Source: Bin5 sp965207495 (GTDB lineage: Bacteria; Chloroflexota; Anaerolineae; Caldilineales; Caldilineaceae). Taken from it: a DNA stretch of 64,000 nt. The notes beneath the pieces are model-generated. The model saw only the letters and a program-made list of their open reading frames with translations, was not told the DNA's origin and did no database searches. Position numbers and translations under genes: made by a program. The stretch lies in contig OZ242287.1 in NCBI GenBank assembly GCA_965207495.1, forward strand, positions 1-64,000, given 5' to 3'. Positions 37,187 through 46,070 of the stretch are shown here, piece after piece (position 1 is the stretch's first letter; every line of letters begins with the position of its first letter).

Positions 37187-38743
37187 TTACTCGTAGGCGA
37201 TCTCGTATGACAGCGGGACGATGCTGATCCACGACTTGCCCGGCTTGAGGGGAATCTCGACGCCGTCGGCGGCGAAGAAACGGGGCATCTCTCCACTGCT
37301 GTCGTTGCGCCAGGTCCCTTCATAGGCGAGACCGTCGCGGATGATGATTGCCCTGCCGGCGCCGAAGGGGTTGATGAGAAGGCTGAGGTTGCCGTAGGCG
37401 TCTTCGATGATGTTCACGGGGGCGTGGGGCATGTACTGAACGATAATGTTTTCGACCGCGATCTGCTGGCCGTTGTTGCTGTCGCGATGGATGGCGCCCC
37501 CCAGTGAGCGCAGATAGCGCCCGTTGCCGGCGTCGTAACGATAGGTGACCTGGCTGGCTGTGACTGAGGGATAGGGGATGCGGACCGTGTTGGCGGATGC
37601 GCCGCCGGGAGGAGGGCCGCCAAAGGTAAATCCCTGGATGGAGGGGGCGCGCTCGACGGCCCAATTTGAGAGCCAGAGGCGCAGCATCTCTTCGCTGGTG
37701 CGCAGGCGCGTGCGATAATCGTTGCCAACGGAGCGGGCGTAGCGGGTACTCTCCGGATCGTCCAGATCCAGGTCCAGGTAGGGGAAGAGCTGGTTGTTGT
37801 TCTTGAGCTGATAGCGGACGCCGTCACTGGCCCCGGAGCAGAACAGGCCGGCGTCATAGAGCGCGCCCAGATAGTAGTTGAACAGGCGGGCGCTGCGGAC
37901 GGGCCCGATCTCTTCGCTGGCAGTGCCGTAGAAGACCCCGCTGAACCTGGTCAGGCTGAGCCCTTCCATCAGAAATTCATACATTACATCGGCCTGGCTG
38001 ATGCCGAACTGCGGACGGGCGGCGATGTCGTTATTGATGCAGACGACGACGGGACGCAGTCCAAAGCGTGAGGCGTCCAAGGGCTGACCCGTGAAAGGAT
38101 TGGCGCTGCCGGGCGAGCCAAATCCGCCGGGCGCGGGCAGGGTGAGGTCGACCTCGTCGAGATTGGGTGCGTCGATGGTGGCGGTCGGCGACGGCGTTGG
38201 CGGGGCCTGGGCGACAGGCAGGCTCAGAGGCGGCAGGTTGCTCTGGGCGTAGTCGGCGCTGATCCAGCTTTCACGATTGGCGCCGGCAGGGCAGCAGATC
38301 TTCAGCCAGTTGCCGGCTTCGTTGCGGCCTGTGATGCGGAACCGCTGCCCGGCCAGGACCTGGCCGACAATGCCGTAAACGGTGTCCGGGCCGGCGCGCA
38401 GATTGAGCGTCTCTGTGAGTACGAGGGCCTCGGGGTAGGCGGGTGTGGGCGTGCCGGTCGGGTCGGGCGAGGGGGCGGGGGTTGGCGTGTATTGGGGCGG
38501 AGGCGTAAAGGTGGCAACCACCTGCGATGTCTGGGCGGCGACGGGCTCGGTCGGGACAGCTTCGATCCCGCCAGTGGGGCCGCCGCCGGCATCCCGCCCG
38601 AGCAAGGAGGCGATGGACAGCGATTGGCCAAACAGGAGCATGCTGCCGATAAATGCGACAACTGCGATGATTACGAGTGCGGCCGCAGCGATGGCAAGCC
38701 GCAGCCGGTTCCCCGACAGTGGTGGACGAGGATCTTGCGCCAT
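37187..38743 (-). CDS. DUF3048-family envelope protein with SH3 domain
   Basis: 518 residues. One N-terminal transmembrane segment (about 13-40), a Thr/Pro linker (TPTPAPSPDPTGTPTPA), a bacterial SH3 domain (about 108-170; LNLRAGPDTVYGIVGQVL), a second Pro/Thr linker and a C-terminal DUF3048 (YerB-like) region with RPVVVCINNDIAARPQFGIS, ADVMYEFLMEG, and EEIGPVRSAR. Its role is unknown; a cell-wall-associated function fits the SH3 domain. Confidence 0.85.
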   Translation of the reverse strand: MAQDPRPPLSGNRLRLAIAAAALVIIAVVAFIGSMLLFGQSLSIASLLGRDAGGGPTGGIEAVPTEPVAAQTSQVVATFTPPPQYTPTPAPSPDPTGTPTPAYPEALVLTETLNLRAGPDTVYGIVGQVLAGQRFRITGRNEAGNWLKICCPAGANRESWISADYAQSNLPPLSLPVAQAPPTPSPTATIDAPNLDEVDLTLPAPGGFGSPGSANPFTGQPLDASRFGLRPVVVCINNDIAARPQFGISQADVMYEFLMEGLSLTRFSGVFYGTASEEIGPVRSARLFNYYLGALYDAGLFCSGASDGVRYQLKNNNQLFPYLDLDLDDPESTRYARSVGNDYRTRLRTSEEMLRLWLSNWAVERAPSIQGFTFGGPPPGGASANTVRIPYPSVTASQVTYRYDAGNGRYLRSLGGAIHRDSNNGQQIAVENIIVQYMPHAPVNIIEDAYGNLSLLINPFGAGRAIIIRDGLAYEGTWRNDSSGEMPRFFAADGVEIPLKPGKSWISIVPLSYEIAYE

Positions 38744-38856
38744 AACAGTTTTCCTCTACGGATATCCTCGGGCGCGTCGAGCGCCCTTCTGCGCATGAAT
38801 CATATCGGCTGTATGGTGCTGCGTCAATTCGCGGGACTGCAGTTTTTAGTAGTCAG

Positions 38857-40423
38857 GTAACTACTAAGCCTACCTAGTCTCAGGAAGGCAGTGCCGAAAA
38901 TTTGTTGTTTGTAGTAGAGTAAATGGCATGAGTGAATCCATGGTCGCGAGTCGTGATCAACTAGAGCAGCTATATCAGGAAAGCCTTGCGTTGAATCGTG
39001 CCTTGCGTCAGCAAGTGGCAGAGCAGCAGGCAATGCTCCGCGTGCTGCAGGAACAGACTGCGACACAACAGGCGTTGATCCAGAAGCTGCAGGATCAACT
39101 GGCGAAAGACAGTCACAACAGCGGCAAGCCGCCGAGCAGCGATGGTCCGAAGAAAGGCAGGCGCAAGAGTCTGCGCCGCTCTGGGCAGCGGCCGCGTGGG
39201 GGGCAACGCGGGCACAAAGGGCGCACCTTGATGCAGGTGGCGGAGCCGGACCATGTCATCGTCCATGAGCTGGCGGATTGCCCGCACTGCCAGACAGATC
39301 TGAGAGCGGAAGCAGTCACGCGGCAAGAGAAACGGCAGGTGTTCGACGTTCCGCCGGCCCGCATCGAAGTAACGGAACATCAGGCGGAAGTCAAGCAGTG
39401 TCCTGGTTGTGGTGCGTGCGTAAAGGGAGAGTTTCCCTCTCACGTTACGCAGCCGACCCAGTATGGTCTGCGTCTGAAGGCGTTTGCCTGCTACCTCTAC
39501 AGCCAACAGTTCATCCCTTTCGCCCGCATCAGAGAGTTGCTGACTGCGCTCTACGGGGATGCACCTTCGGAGCCGGTGATACTCGCCGCTGTTCGCCAAC
39601 TTGCCAAGCGTACACAGGGGAGTCTGGCCCAGATTCGCCAACGACTGATTGCTGCTCCTGTCGTCCATTTCGATGAGAGCGGCATGCGTGTCGTAGAGCG
39701 GTTGCAGTGGTTGCACGTGGCCAGCACAGAAAGGCTGACCCAGTACCACGTCCATGCCAAACGCGGGCATATCGGCATGCGAGCCGGAGGCGTCCTGCCC
39801 CATTTCAAAGGCGTTGCTCTGCATGATTATTGGCGCTCCTACTTCAAGTTTAGCGACTGTCAGCATAGCCTCTGCAACGTCCATCACCTGCGCGACCTCA
39901 ACTTCATCATCGAACAGTACGACCAGGCATGGGCCAAGAAGATGAAGCGCTTGTTGTGCGACATCAAAGACGAAGTCGCATCAACCTCAACACGGCACAC
40001 GACCTTGCCGCCAGACCGTCTGGCCTACTACGAGGCCGAGTACGATGCGCTCATTGCCGAGGGTTTTGCCGACAACCCTGCCCCGCCTAAGCCAAAACGC
40101 AAACCGATCGGCCGACCCAAACAGTCGCCGCCCAAAAACCTGCTTGACCGTTTGCACAAACACAAGGCTGGCGTCTTAGCCTTCATGTATGACTTCCGCA
40201 TCCCTTTTGACAACAACCTGGTCGAACGAGATGTACGCATGATCAAGGTCCAACAGAAGATATCCGGCTGCTTTCGCACTGAAGACGGGGCACACATCTT
40301 CTGTGCACTGCGTTCCTATATCTCTACTGCTCGTAAACATGGCTTCAATGCAATTGATGCCATCCACAACGCCTTTCTTGGCCAACCCTTTATCCCTGAC
40401 TACAACCAGGCTTAGTAGTTACG
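38857..40423 (+). mobile_element. complete IS66-family insertion sequence (1,567 bp)
   Basis: Perfect 15-bp terminal inverted repeats GTAACTACTAAGCCT (38857-38871) and AGGCTTAGTAGTTAC (40409-40423), flanked by an 8-bp direct repeat GTAGTCAG at 38849-38856 and 40424-40431. GTAA-type ends and 8-bp duplications are IS66 traits. A single transposase gene, without tnpA/tnpB accessory genes, fits the ISBst12-like subgroup. It lies within a TTTTTAGT-type repeat like that at 1.93 kb. Confidence 0.95.
38928..40415 (+). CDS. tnpC: IS66-family transposase
   Basis: 495 residues, full length. It has an N-terminal leucine-zipper-like coiled coil (about 8-60), an SGKPPSSDGPKKGRR segment, and a zinc finger (CPHCQTD, CPGCGAC). 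The DDE domain shows catalytic candidates in VVHFDESGMRV, ALHDYWRSY and NNLVERDVRMIKVQQK. The stop codon TAG at 40413-40415 lies inside the right inverted repeat. No frameshift is visible, so the element looks able to move. Confidence 0.95.
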   Translation: MSESMVASRDQLEQLYQESLALNRALRQQVAEQQAMLRVLQEQTATQQALIQKLQDQLAKDSHNSGKPPSSDGPKKGRRKSLRRSGQRPRGGQRGHKGRTLMQVAEPDHVIVHELADCPHCQTDLRAEAVTRQEKRQVFDVPPARIEVTEHQAEVKQCPGCGACVKGEFPSHVTQPTQYGLRLKAFACYLYSQQFIPFARIRELLTALYGDAPSEPVILAAVRQLAKRTQGSLAQIRQRLIAAPVVHFDESGMRVVERLQWLHVASTERLTQYHVHAKRGHIGMRAGGVLPHFKGVALHDYWRSYFKFSDCQHSLCNVHHLRDLNFIIEQYDQAWAKKMKRLLCDIKDEVASTSTRHTTLPPDRLAYYEAEYDALIAEGFADNPAPPKPKRKPIGRPKQSPPKNLLDRLHKHKAGVLAFMYDFRIPFDNNLVERDVRMIKVQQKISGCFRTEDGAHIFCALRSYISTARKHGFNAIDAIHNAFLGQPFIPDYNQA

Positions 40424-40503
40424 TAGTCAGTTTTTAGTTTTCAGTGAATTGCGAACGGCAGTGGTCAGTGGTCGGTGGGTTGAGACAGCAAGTGGGGGAG
40501 GAG

Positions 40504-40577
40504 ACACTGTCGACTAGACACGTTGCTGGGGAAGAATCAGCACGGTGGCTAGTAAGGGCGGGGCGTTGCGGGGGCGC
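40504..40577 (+). repeat. dispersed structured repeat, copy C (truncated)
   Basis: Short form lacking the doubled TAGACACCTTGCT; only the first hairpin and the start of the GC part remain before it diverges at GGAACGGCAGGGGAACTG. It follows the IS element's target repeat. Confidence 0.75.
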
Positions 40578-40658
40578 GGAACGGCAGGGGAACTGCGGGG
40601 GAACTGCTGGGGCCAGGGGCTGGGGGCCAGCGGGATGAGACAGCAAGTGGGGGAGTAG

Positions 40659-40785
40659 ACACTGTTGGCTAGACACCTTACTTTAGCCACCTTGCTGGGG
40701 AAGAATCAGCACGGTGGCTAGTAAGGGCGGGGCGTTGCGGGGGCGCAGCCCCTGCACAAGAGAGGGCCGAAGGCCCGAACGCCCA
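40659..40785 (+). repeat. dispersed structured repeat, copy D (long form)
   Basis: Full length with both GC hairpins; the first part is slightly decayed (CACCTTACTTTAGCCACC). Copies C and D are in tandem with their AGACAGCAAGTGGGGGAG leaders duplicated. No gene is seen in 40432-40976. Confidence 0.85.
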
Positions 40786-40976
40786 ACTGCAGTGGTTAGT
40801 GGTTAGTGGATGGTTGGAGGGGGCGGGGCCTGTTCCCCAGTTTTTGGGGCGTGGGTGTGGAGATGGGGCAGAAAGGAGGATGGTTCCAGACCAGTTGGCG
40901 CTTGCTGTGGTAGAAGATATAATGATACCGGGGACGCTGTCACGCTTTGGCGTGACCTGCCTACAGGAGCCTACCG

Positions 40977-41750
40977 ATGGAAGGCCTACTCACGAACATT
41001 CCGATCTATATCATCGCAGCGCTGGTGCTGGTCTGGCTGCTGCGGGCTTCATTGCGCATTGTCAAGGAGTACGAGCGGGGGGTTATTTTCCGATTGGGGC
41101 GGGTGACGGGCGCAAAAGGGCCCGGCCTGTTCTGGTTAATCCCGTTTATCGATCAGATGCGGCCGGTCGACCTGCGGGTGGTCACGTTGGATGTGCCGAC
41201 GCAGGAGGCCATTACGAAGGACAATGTGACGGTAAAAGTCAATGCCGTCTGCTATTTTCGGGTATTGTCGCCGCAGGATGCGGTCATTAACGTGGCCAAC
41301 TATCTTCTGGCGACGCAGCAGATCGCCCAGACGACGCTGCGCTCGGTTCTGGGGCAGAGCGAACTGGATGAGCTGCTGTCGGAGCGGGACCAGATCAACC
41401 AGCAACTTCAGCAGATCATCGATGAGCAGACCGAGCCGTGGGGCGTTAAGGTCAGTGTCGTCGAGGTGAAGGATGTGGAACTGCCACAGTCGATGCAGCG
41501 GGCGATGGCGCGTCAGGCGGAGGCGGAGCGGGAGAAGCGCGCTAAGATCATCCACGCGGAGGGTGAGTTGCAGGCTTCGGAGAAGCTGGCCGAGGCGGCC
41601 GGGGTCATGGCCACGCAGGCGGGTTCGCTGCAGTTGCGTTATTTGCAGACCCTGTCGGAGATCAGCGCCGAACACAACAGCACGATTATCTTCCCGCTGC
41701 CCATAGAGCTGATGGAGGCCCTGATGAACAGGACCGGAAGCAGCTCATGA
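40977..41750 (+). CDS. SPFH/band-7 protein (slipin)
   Basis: 257 residues. An N-terminal membrane hairpin or helix (about 8-27), the SPFH domain with EYERGVIFRLGR and GPGLFWLIPFIDQM, then a C-terminal helical part (MARQAEAEREKRAKIIHAEG). Slipins assemble in membrane microdomains and often act with NfeD proteases, but no nfeD is adjacent. The 3' end overlaps the next gene by four bases (ATGA). Confidence 0.92.
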   Translation: MEGLLTNIPIYIIAALVLVWLLRASLRIVKEYERGVIFRLGRVTGAKGPGLFWLIPFIDQMRPVDLRVVTLDVPTQEAITKDNVTVKVNAVCYFRVLSPQDAVINVANYLLATQQIAQTTLRSVLGQSELDELLSERDQINQQLQQIIDEQTEPWGVKVSVVEVKDVELPQSMQRAMARQAEAEREKRAKIIHAEGELQASEKLAEAAGVMATQAGSLQLRYLQTLSEISAEHNSTIIFPLPIELMEALMNRTGSSS

Positions 41751-42118
41751 GCCTGGCGCAGGCACGGGATGAGTGCCAGCCGACCGATCTGACGGTTGAC
41801 CGGTCGGCCGGCGAGTTTGTCATCAGTTGGGCGGATGGGCATCGGAGTGTATACGGCCTAGCGTGGATGCGAAGCGTGTGTCCGTGCGCGTCCTGCCGGG
41901 AGGACAGACGCCAGGCGGAGGCGGACCCGTTGCGGTTGGCCGTCGGCGCGCCGCCCGATCCGAAGGTCGACAGCGCAGAGCTGGTAGGCAACTACGCAAT
42001 CCGTTTTACCTGGGCCGATGGCCATGGTAATGGCATCTACGGCTTTTCTTCTTTGCGGGCATCGTGTCCATGCTCGGCCTGTAACCAGGGCGAGCCGGGT
42101 GAGTTGCTGGGCAGTTGA
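41747..42118 (+). CDS. DUF971-domain protein
   Basis: 123 residues with a DUF971 (GBBH-like N-terminal) fold: FVISWADGHRSVYGLAWMRS, CPCASCRED and AIRFTWADGHGNGIYGFSSL, plus a final CPCSACNQG. The two CPCxxC clusters could bind Fe or Zn. Family members occur with Fe-S assembly factors. It is translationally coupled to the slipin gene. Confidence 0.82.
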   Translation: MSLAQARDECQPTDLTVDRSAGEFVISWADGHRSVYGLAWMRSVCPCASCREDRRQAEADPLRLAVGAPPDPKVDSAELVGNYAIRFTWADGHGNGIYGFSSLRASCPCSACNQGEPGELLGS

Positions 42119-42242
42119 GAGACGTTTTCGAACTGACAGCGCGCCGTCTTGCCGGTCGTACCGACACGGAGCGGCCCGCGGCAGGGAAAGTGTGGCTGGC
42201 GCCAAACGGCGCGGGAAAAAGCCGATGATGAGAGGCATACAG

Positions 42243-43454
42243 ATGGGTAGTTCACTCAAGATCGCAAAGATCTGGGGCATTGAGATTCAGGCCCACTGGT
42301 CCTTTGTCCTGATTCTCTTTTACGGCGCGTTTCTTTTCAGCCGCAACACGAGAGATGTACTGACTGGCGCGTTATACGGTGTCGTGGTCATCCTGCTGCT
42401 TTTTGTGTGTGTGGTTTTGCATGAGTTCGGCCATGCGATAACGGCGAAGTATTTCGGTGTAAATGTGCCGTATATCACACTGCTGCCGATCGGCGGGGTG
42501 GCGCAGCTGGAGCGTATGCCGCGCAAGCCGATGCAGGAGTTTCTGATTGCGATTGCCGGCCCGGCGGTGAACTTTGTGCTGGCGGCAATGCTGCTGCCGG
42601 TGGCGCTGCTGGTCGTGTCGATGAATATGCGCACGGGCTCGATGGGGGCGTTGATGTGGTCGCTGATGCGGGCAGCGCAGTCGATGAGCCTGGGGGGTCT
42701 GTTGCTTACGCTGGCGGGCACGAATCTGGTGCTGGGCATTTTCAATCTGTTGCCGGCGTTTCCGATGGATGGGGGACGCATTCTGCGGGCTCTGTTGGCG
42801 TTGCGTCTGCAGTATATACCGGCGACGCGCATTGCCGTCCTGATTGGACGGGGCATGGCAGTACTGTTTGCGATCTGGGGCATTTTTGGCGGTGGGATCT
42901 TTCTGCTGCTGGTGGCGTTTTTTGTTTATGTGGGCGGGCGCGGCGAGTTGGAGGCGGTCCAGAGCCGCCACGTTCTGAAGGATTTCAGCGCGCGCCAGGC
43001 GGTGAACAAGGACGCGCATGTGCTGTATACGAGTGAACCGATCAGCCGGGCGGTCGACTATATAATGACGACCTACCAGGGAGATTTTCCGGTACACGAC
43101 CTGGCCAATAATATGGTCGGCGTACTGACGCGCCCGCGCCTGGTGGCAACGCTGCGCGGGCAAGGGCAGGATGGGCGCGTCGTGGATGTGATGATTCCGC
43201 GGGACCGGGTGCCGGTCACGTCGGGTGATACGACTCTGGCTGACGTATGGGAGCAGATGTTGGAGGGGGGGAGCCGTGTCATCATCGTCCAGGACAAGGA
43301 TGAGTTTTTGGGGCTGATTACGCTGGACGACATCAGTGAGCTGATCCAGGTGATGGGCGCGGCCAAGGAACGAGAGGATACAATTGCAGGGGGACCCGGC
43401 AGCCCGACGGCGGCCTCTGCGCCCGAAGCCCGGTCCACATTCGACATAAATTGA
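42243..43454 (+). CDS. site-2 protease (M50) with CBS domains
   Basis: 403 residues from ATG 42243 (GAGAGG upstream; ATG 42225 and 42228 are alternatives). An integral membrane zinc protease with the HExxH motif VVLHEFGHAITAKYFG, the second-ligand motif NLLPAFPMDGGRILRALL, and about six membrane helices. The C-terminal half carries two CBS domains (about 265-390; VMIPRDRVPVTSGDTTLAD), which often sense adenosine nucleotides. Substrates are unknown. Confidence 0.9.
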   Translation: MGSSLKIAKIWGIEIQAHWSFVLILFYGAFLFSRNTRDVLTGALYGVVVILLLFVCVVLHEFGHAITAKYFGVNVPYITLLPIGGVAQLERMPRKPMQEFLIAIAGPAVNFVLAAMLLPVALLVVSMNMRTGSMGALMWSLMRAAQSMSLGGLLLTLAGTNLVLGIFNLLPAFPMDGGRILRALLALRLQYIPATRIAVLIGRGMAVLFAIWGIFGGGIFLLLVAFFVYVGGRGELEAVQSRHVLKDFSARQAVNKDAHVLYTSEPISRAVDYIMTTYQGDFPVHDLANNMVGVLTRPRLVATLRGQGQDGRVVDVMIPRDRVPVTSGDTTLADVWEQMLEGGSRVIIVQDKDEFLGLITLDDISELIQVMGAAKEREDTIAGGPGSPTAASAPEARSTFDIN

Positions 43455-43467
43455 GGAGGTGCTAGCG

Positions 43468-44148
43468 ATGGTGGCGCATGCGATCAAACTGGCCCCATCC
43501 ATACTTACCGCTGATTTCGGTCGTCTGCAGGAGCAGATTCAGGCGGCAGAAGAGGGCGGCGCCGACCTGCTCCATCTGGATGTCATGGATGGGAGATTTG
43601 TGCCCAATATCACTTTCGGGCCGCTGGTTGTGGAGGCGGCCAACCGGATCACGCAGCTGCCGCTGGACGTACACCTGATGATCGAGGAGCCGGAGCGGCA
43701 TTTGGATGTATTCGCCCAGGCCGGCGCGAGTATCATCACAATCCACGTGGAAGCGTGTGTTCATCTGCATCGAGCCGTCCAGCAGGTCGTGGATCTGGGA
43801 TGCCAGGTTGGCGTGGCTGTGAATCCTTCTACACCGATCGAGAGTGTTCGCGAGATCGCGCCCTTTGTCGACCAGGTACTGGTCATGAGTGTCAATCCCG
43901 GTTTCGGCGGCCAGCGTTTCATCCAGACGATGACCAGCAAACTGCGGCGTATGCGCAAGCTGCTGGATGAGTACAACCCCACGTGTGATCTGGAAGTGGA
44001 CGGCGGCGTTGGCGCCGGTAATGTCCGGGAGGTGCTGCGCAACGGCGCCAATGTAATCGTTGTGGGCAGCGCCGTCTTCAACGCTGACAAGAGTGTTGGT
44101 GAGAATTTGACCGCGCTGCGGGATGCCTGCAGCGCTTCCTCTGCCTGA
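43468..44148 (+). CDS. rpe: ribulose-phosphate 3-epimerase
   Basis: 226 residues. It interconverts ribulose-5-phosphate and xylulose-5-phosphate in the pentose phosphate pathway. Family motifs: LAPSILTADFGRLQEQIQ, DLLHLDVMDGRFVPNITFGP (metal and catalytic Asp), DVHLMIEEPERH, MSVNPGFGGQRFI and LEVDGGVGAGNV. ATG 43468 has GAGGAGG eight bases upstream, overlapping the previous stop codon. Confidence 0.97.
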   Translation: MVAHAIKLAPSILTADFGRLQEQIQAAEEGGADLLHLDVMDGRFVPNITFGPLVVEAANRITQLPLDVHLMIEEPERHLDVFAQAGASIITIHVEACVHLHRAVQQVVDLGCQVGVAVNPSTPIESVREIAPFVDQVLVMSVNPGFGGQRFIQTMTSKLRRMRKLLDEYNPTCDLEVDGGVGAGNVREVLRNGANVIVVGSAVFNADKSVGENLTALRDACSASSA

Positions 44149-44225
44149 GCCCGCGGGCGAAACAGATTCGGACCCCAGTTCGCTAACCGCGCTGACGTTC
44201 CTCTGTGTCCCCCTGGAGGCACGCG

Positions 44226-46070
44226 ATGCGTCCGTCCCTACAGGTATATTGGCGTCTGCTCGTGCGCTATCTGCGCCCGCAGTTGGGGCAGACGCTGCTT
44301 CTTTTGCTGATCCTCTGCATCAATATCCTCCTGCAATTGATCAACCCCTTGATCATGCGTCGTTTTCTGGATTCGGCGCTGGCCGGGAGTTCGATGGAGC
44401 TCCTTACGCGCCTGGCGCTGCTGTTCATCGGCATTGCCGCGGTCCAACAGGTCACGGCGGTGAGCAGCACTGTCCTAGCGGAGAATGTAGGGTGGCGGGC
44501 GACCAATGCGCTGCGCCGCGACCTGGCCCGGCACTGTCTGCGCCTAGATCTCACGTTTCACCAACAGCGCACCCCCGGCGAAATGATCGAGCGCATTGAC
44601 GGTGACATCAACGCGCTGACACGCTTTTTCGCGCAACTGGTGGTGCAGCTTTTCGGCAATGGCCTGCTGCTGATCGGCGTGCTGGTGGTTCTGCTGCGCG
44701 AAGATCTGCGGGTTGGGGCAGCGTTCGGGGTCTTTGTTGTTGTCACGCTGCTGGTGTTGGGGCGGCTGCGCAACGTGGCGGTGCCGCACTGGCAGCGGTC
44801 GCGCGAGGCGAGCGCCCGCTTCTTCGGTTTTGTTGAAGAGCGGCTGGCCGGCACCGAGGACATCCGCGCGAGCAATGCGCGCGTGTTCACGCTCTTCCGT
44901 TTCCACCAGCTCCTGCGCACGTTCTGGCAGACGACGATACGGGCGGAGCTGCTGGGCTTCTCGATGATCAACATCGCCTGGTTTCTGTTTTCTATCGGGG
45001 CCGCCATCTCCTTTGTGCTCGGCGCGTCTCTTTATTTCAGTGGCGCGCTCACCATCGGCACGGTCTATCTCATCTTTCACTATTCGAATTTGATTACAGG
45101 GCCGATTGAACGCATTGCGCAGGAGTTTGAGCAGTTCCAGCGCGCGGGGGCCGGCATCGCGCGCATACAGGAGCTGTTTGCGACGGAGAGCCGCCTGGTC
45201 GAGACGCCGGCAGCTGCTGTTGGGGAGGATTGGCGGCGAGGGAGCGACGGCGCCGGGCCGGCAGGCGCACTGGCTTTGGAGTTCGAGCAGGTGCGCTTTG
45301 CCTATCCGACGGAGGCGCCGCCGGAGGAAGCGACAGCGGGACTGGGACAGTTCGCGCTGGATGGTTTTCAGTTGCGGTTGGAGCCAAAGGAGGTGCTGGG
45401 CCTGTTGGGGCGTACGGGCAGCGGCAAGACGACGCTGGCGCGGCTGTTGCTGCGCCTGTATGACGTGGACAGCGGCCGTGTGCTGGTGGCAGGACGGGAT
45501 GTGCGGCAGTGGCCTTTGCAGGAGTTGCGCGCGCAGGTGGCGATGGTCACGCAGAACGTACAGCTGTTTCAGGCTTCAGTTCGGGACAACCTGACCTTCT
45601 TTGACCGGAGCGTGCCCGATGCGCGCATTTGGGAGGCCATCGATACATTGGGGCTTGCCGAGTGGTACGCCTCTCTGGGCGATGGCCTGGACGCGCAGTT
45701 GCAGATCGGAAGCGGCGGGCTGTCTGCAGGGGAGTCGCAGCTGGTGGCCTTTACGCGCATATTTTTGCGGGATCCGGGGGTCATCGTTCTGGACGAGGCC
45801 TCTTCGCGGCTGGATCCGGCGACGGAGGCCTTCCTGGAGAGGGCGGTGACGCGGCTGCTGAGCGACCGGACGGGCATTCTGATCGCGCACCGGCTTGCCA
45901 CGGTGCAGCGGGCGGACAGAATCGTGATCGTGGAAAACGGAGAGATCCGAGAGCAGGGCGATCGCGGCGCGCTGGCAGCGGACCCTGCCTCCCACTATCA
46001 TCGCCTGTTGCGGTTGGGTATTGAGGATATGGGTATTAAGGACATGGATGTAGAGGGGTTGGACAGATGA
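44226..46070 (+). CDS. ABC exporter subunit 1 (canonical ATPase site)
   Basis: 614 residues: six-helix transmembrane domain (about 1-320) fused to an ATP-binding domain. Walker A GRTGSGKTT, Q-loop AMVTQNVQLFQ, signature LSAGESQ (a variant of LSGGQ), Walker B VIVLDEASSRLD with the catalytic Glu, and switch His (LIAHRL). ATG 44226 has GGAGG seven bases upstream. Its ATG-TGA overlap with the next gene suggests a heterodimer. Substrate unknown (lipid, peptide or drug). Confidence 0.93.
   Translation: MRPSLQVYWRLLVRYLRPQLGQTLLLLLILCINILLQLINPLIMRRFLDSALAGSSMELLTRLALLFIGIAAVQQVTAVSSTVLAENVGWRATNALRRDLARHCLRLDLTFHQQRTPGEMIERIDGDINALTRFFAQLVVQLFGNGLLLIGVLVVLLREDLRVGAAFGVFVVVTLLVLGRLRNVAVPHWQRSREASARFFGFVEERLAGTEDIRASNARVFTLFRFHQLLRTFWQTTIRAELLGFSMINIAWFLFSIGAAISFVLGASLYFSGALTIGTVYLIFHYSNLITGPIERIAQEFEQFQRAGAGIARIQELFATESRLVETPAAAVGEDWRRGSDGAGPAGALALEFEQVRFAYPTEAPPEEATAGLGQFALDGFQLRLEPKEVLGLLGRTGSGKTTLARLLLRLYDVDSGRVLVAGRDVRQWPLQELRAQVAMVTQNVQLFQASVRDNLTFFDRSVPDARIWEAIDTLGLAEWYASLGDGLDAQLQIGSGGLSAGESQLVAFTRIFLRDPGVIVLDEASSRLDPATEAFLERAVTRLLSDRTGILIAHRLATVQRADRIVIVENGEIREQGDRGALAADPASHYHRLLRLGIEDMGIKDMDVEGLDR

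Noticed and set aside
42018..42242. Upstream extension of the site-2 protease frame
   Set aside because: It overlaps the DUF971 gene and the extra residues do not fit the M50 family, which starts near the chosen ATG.
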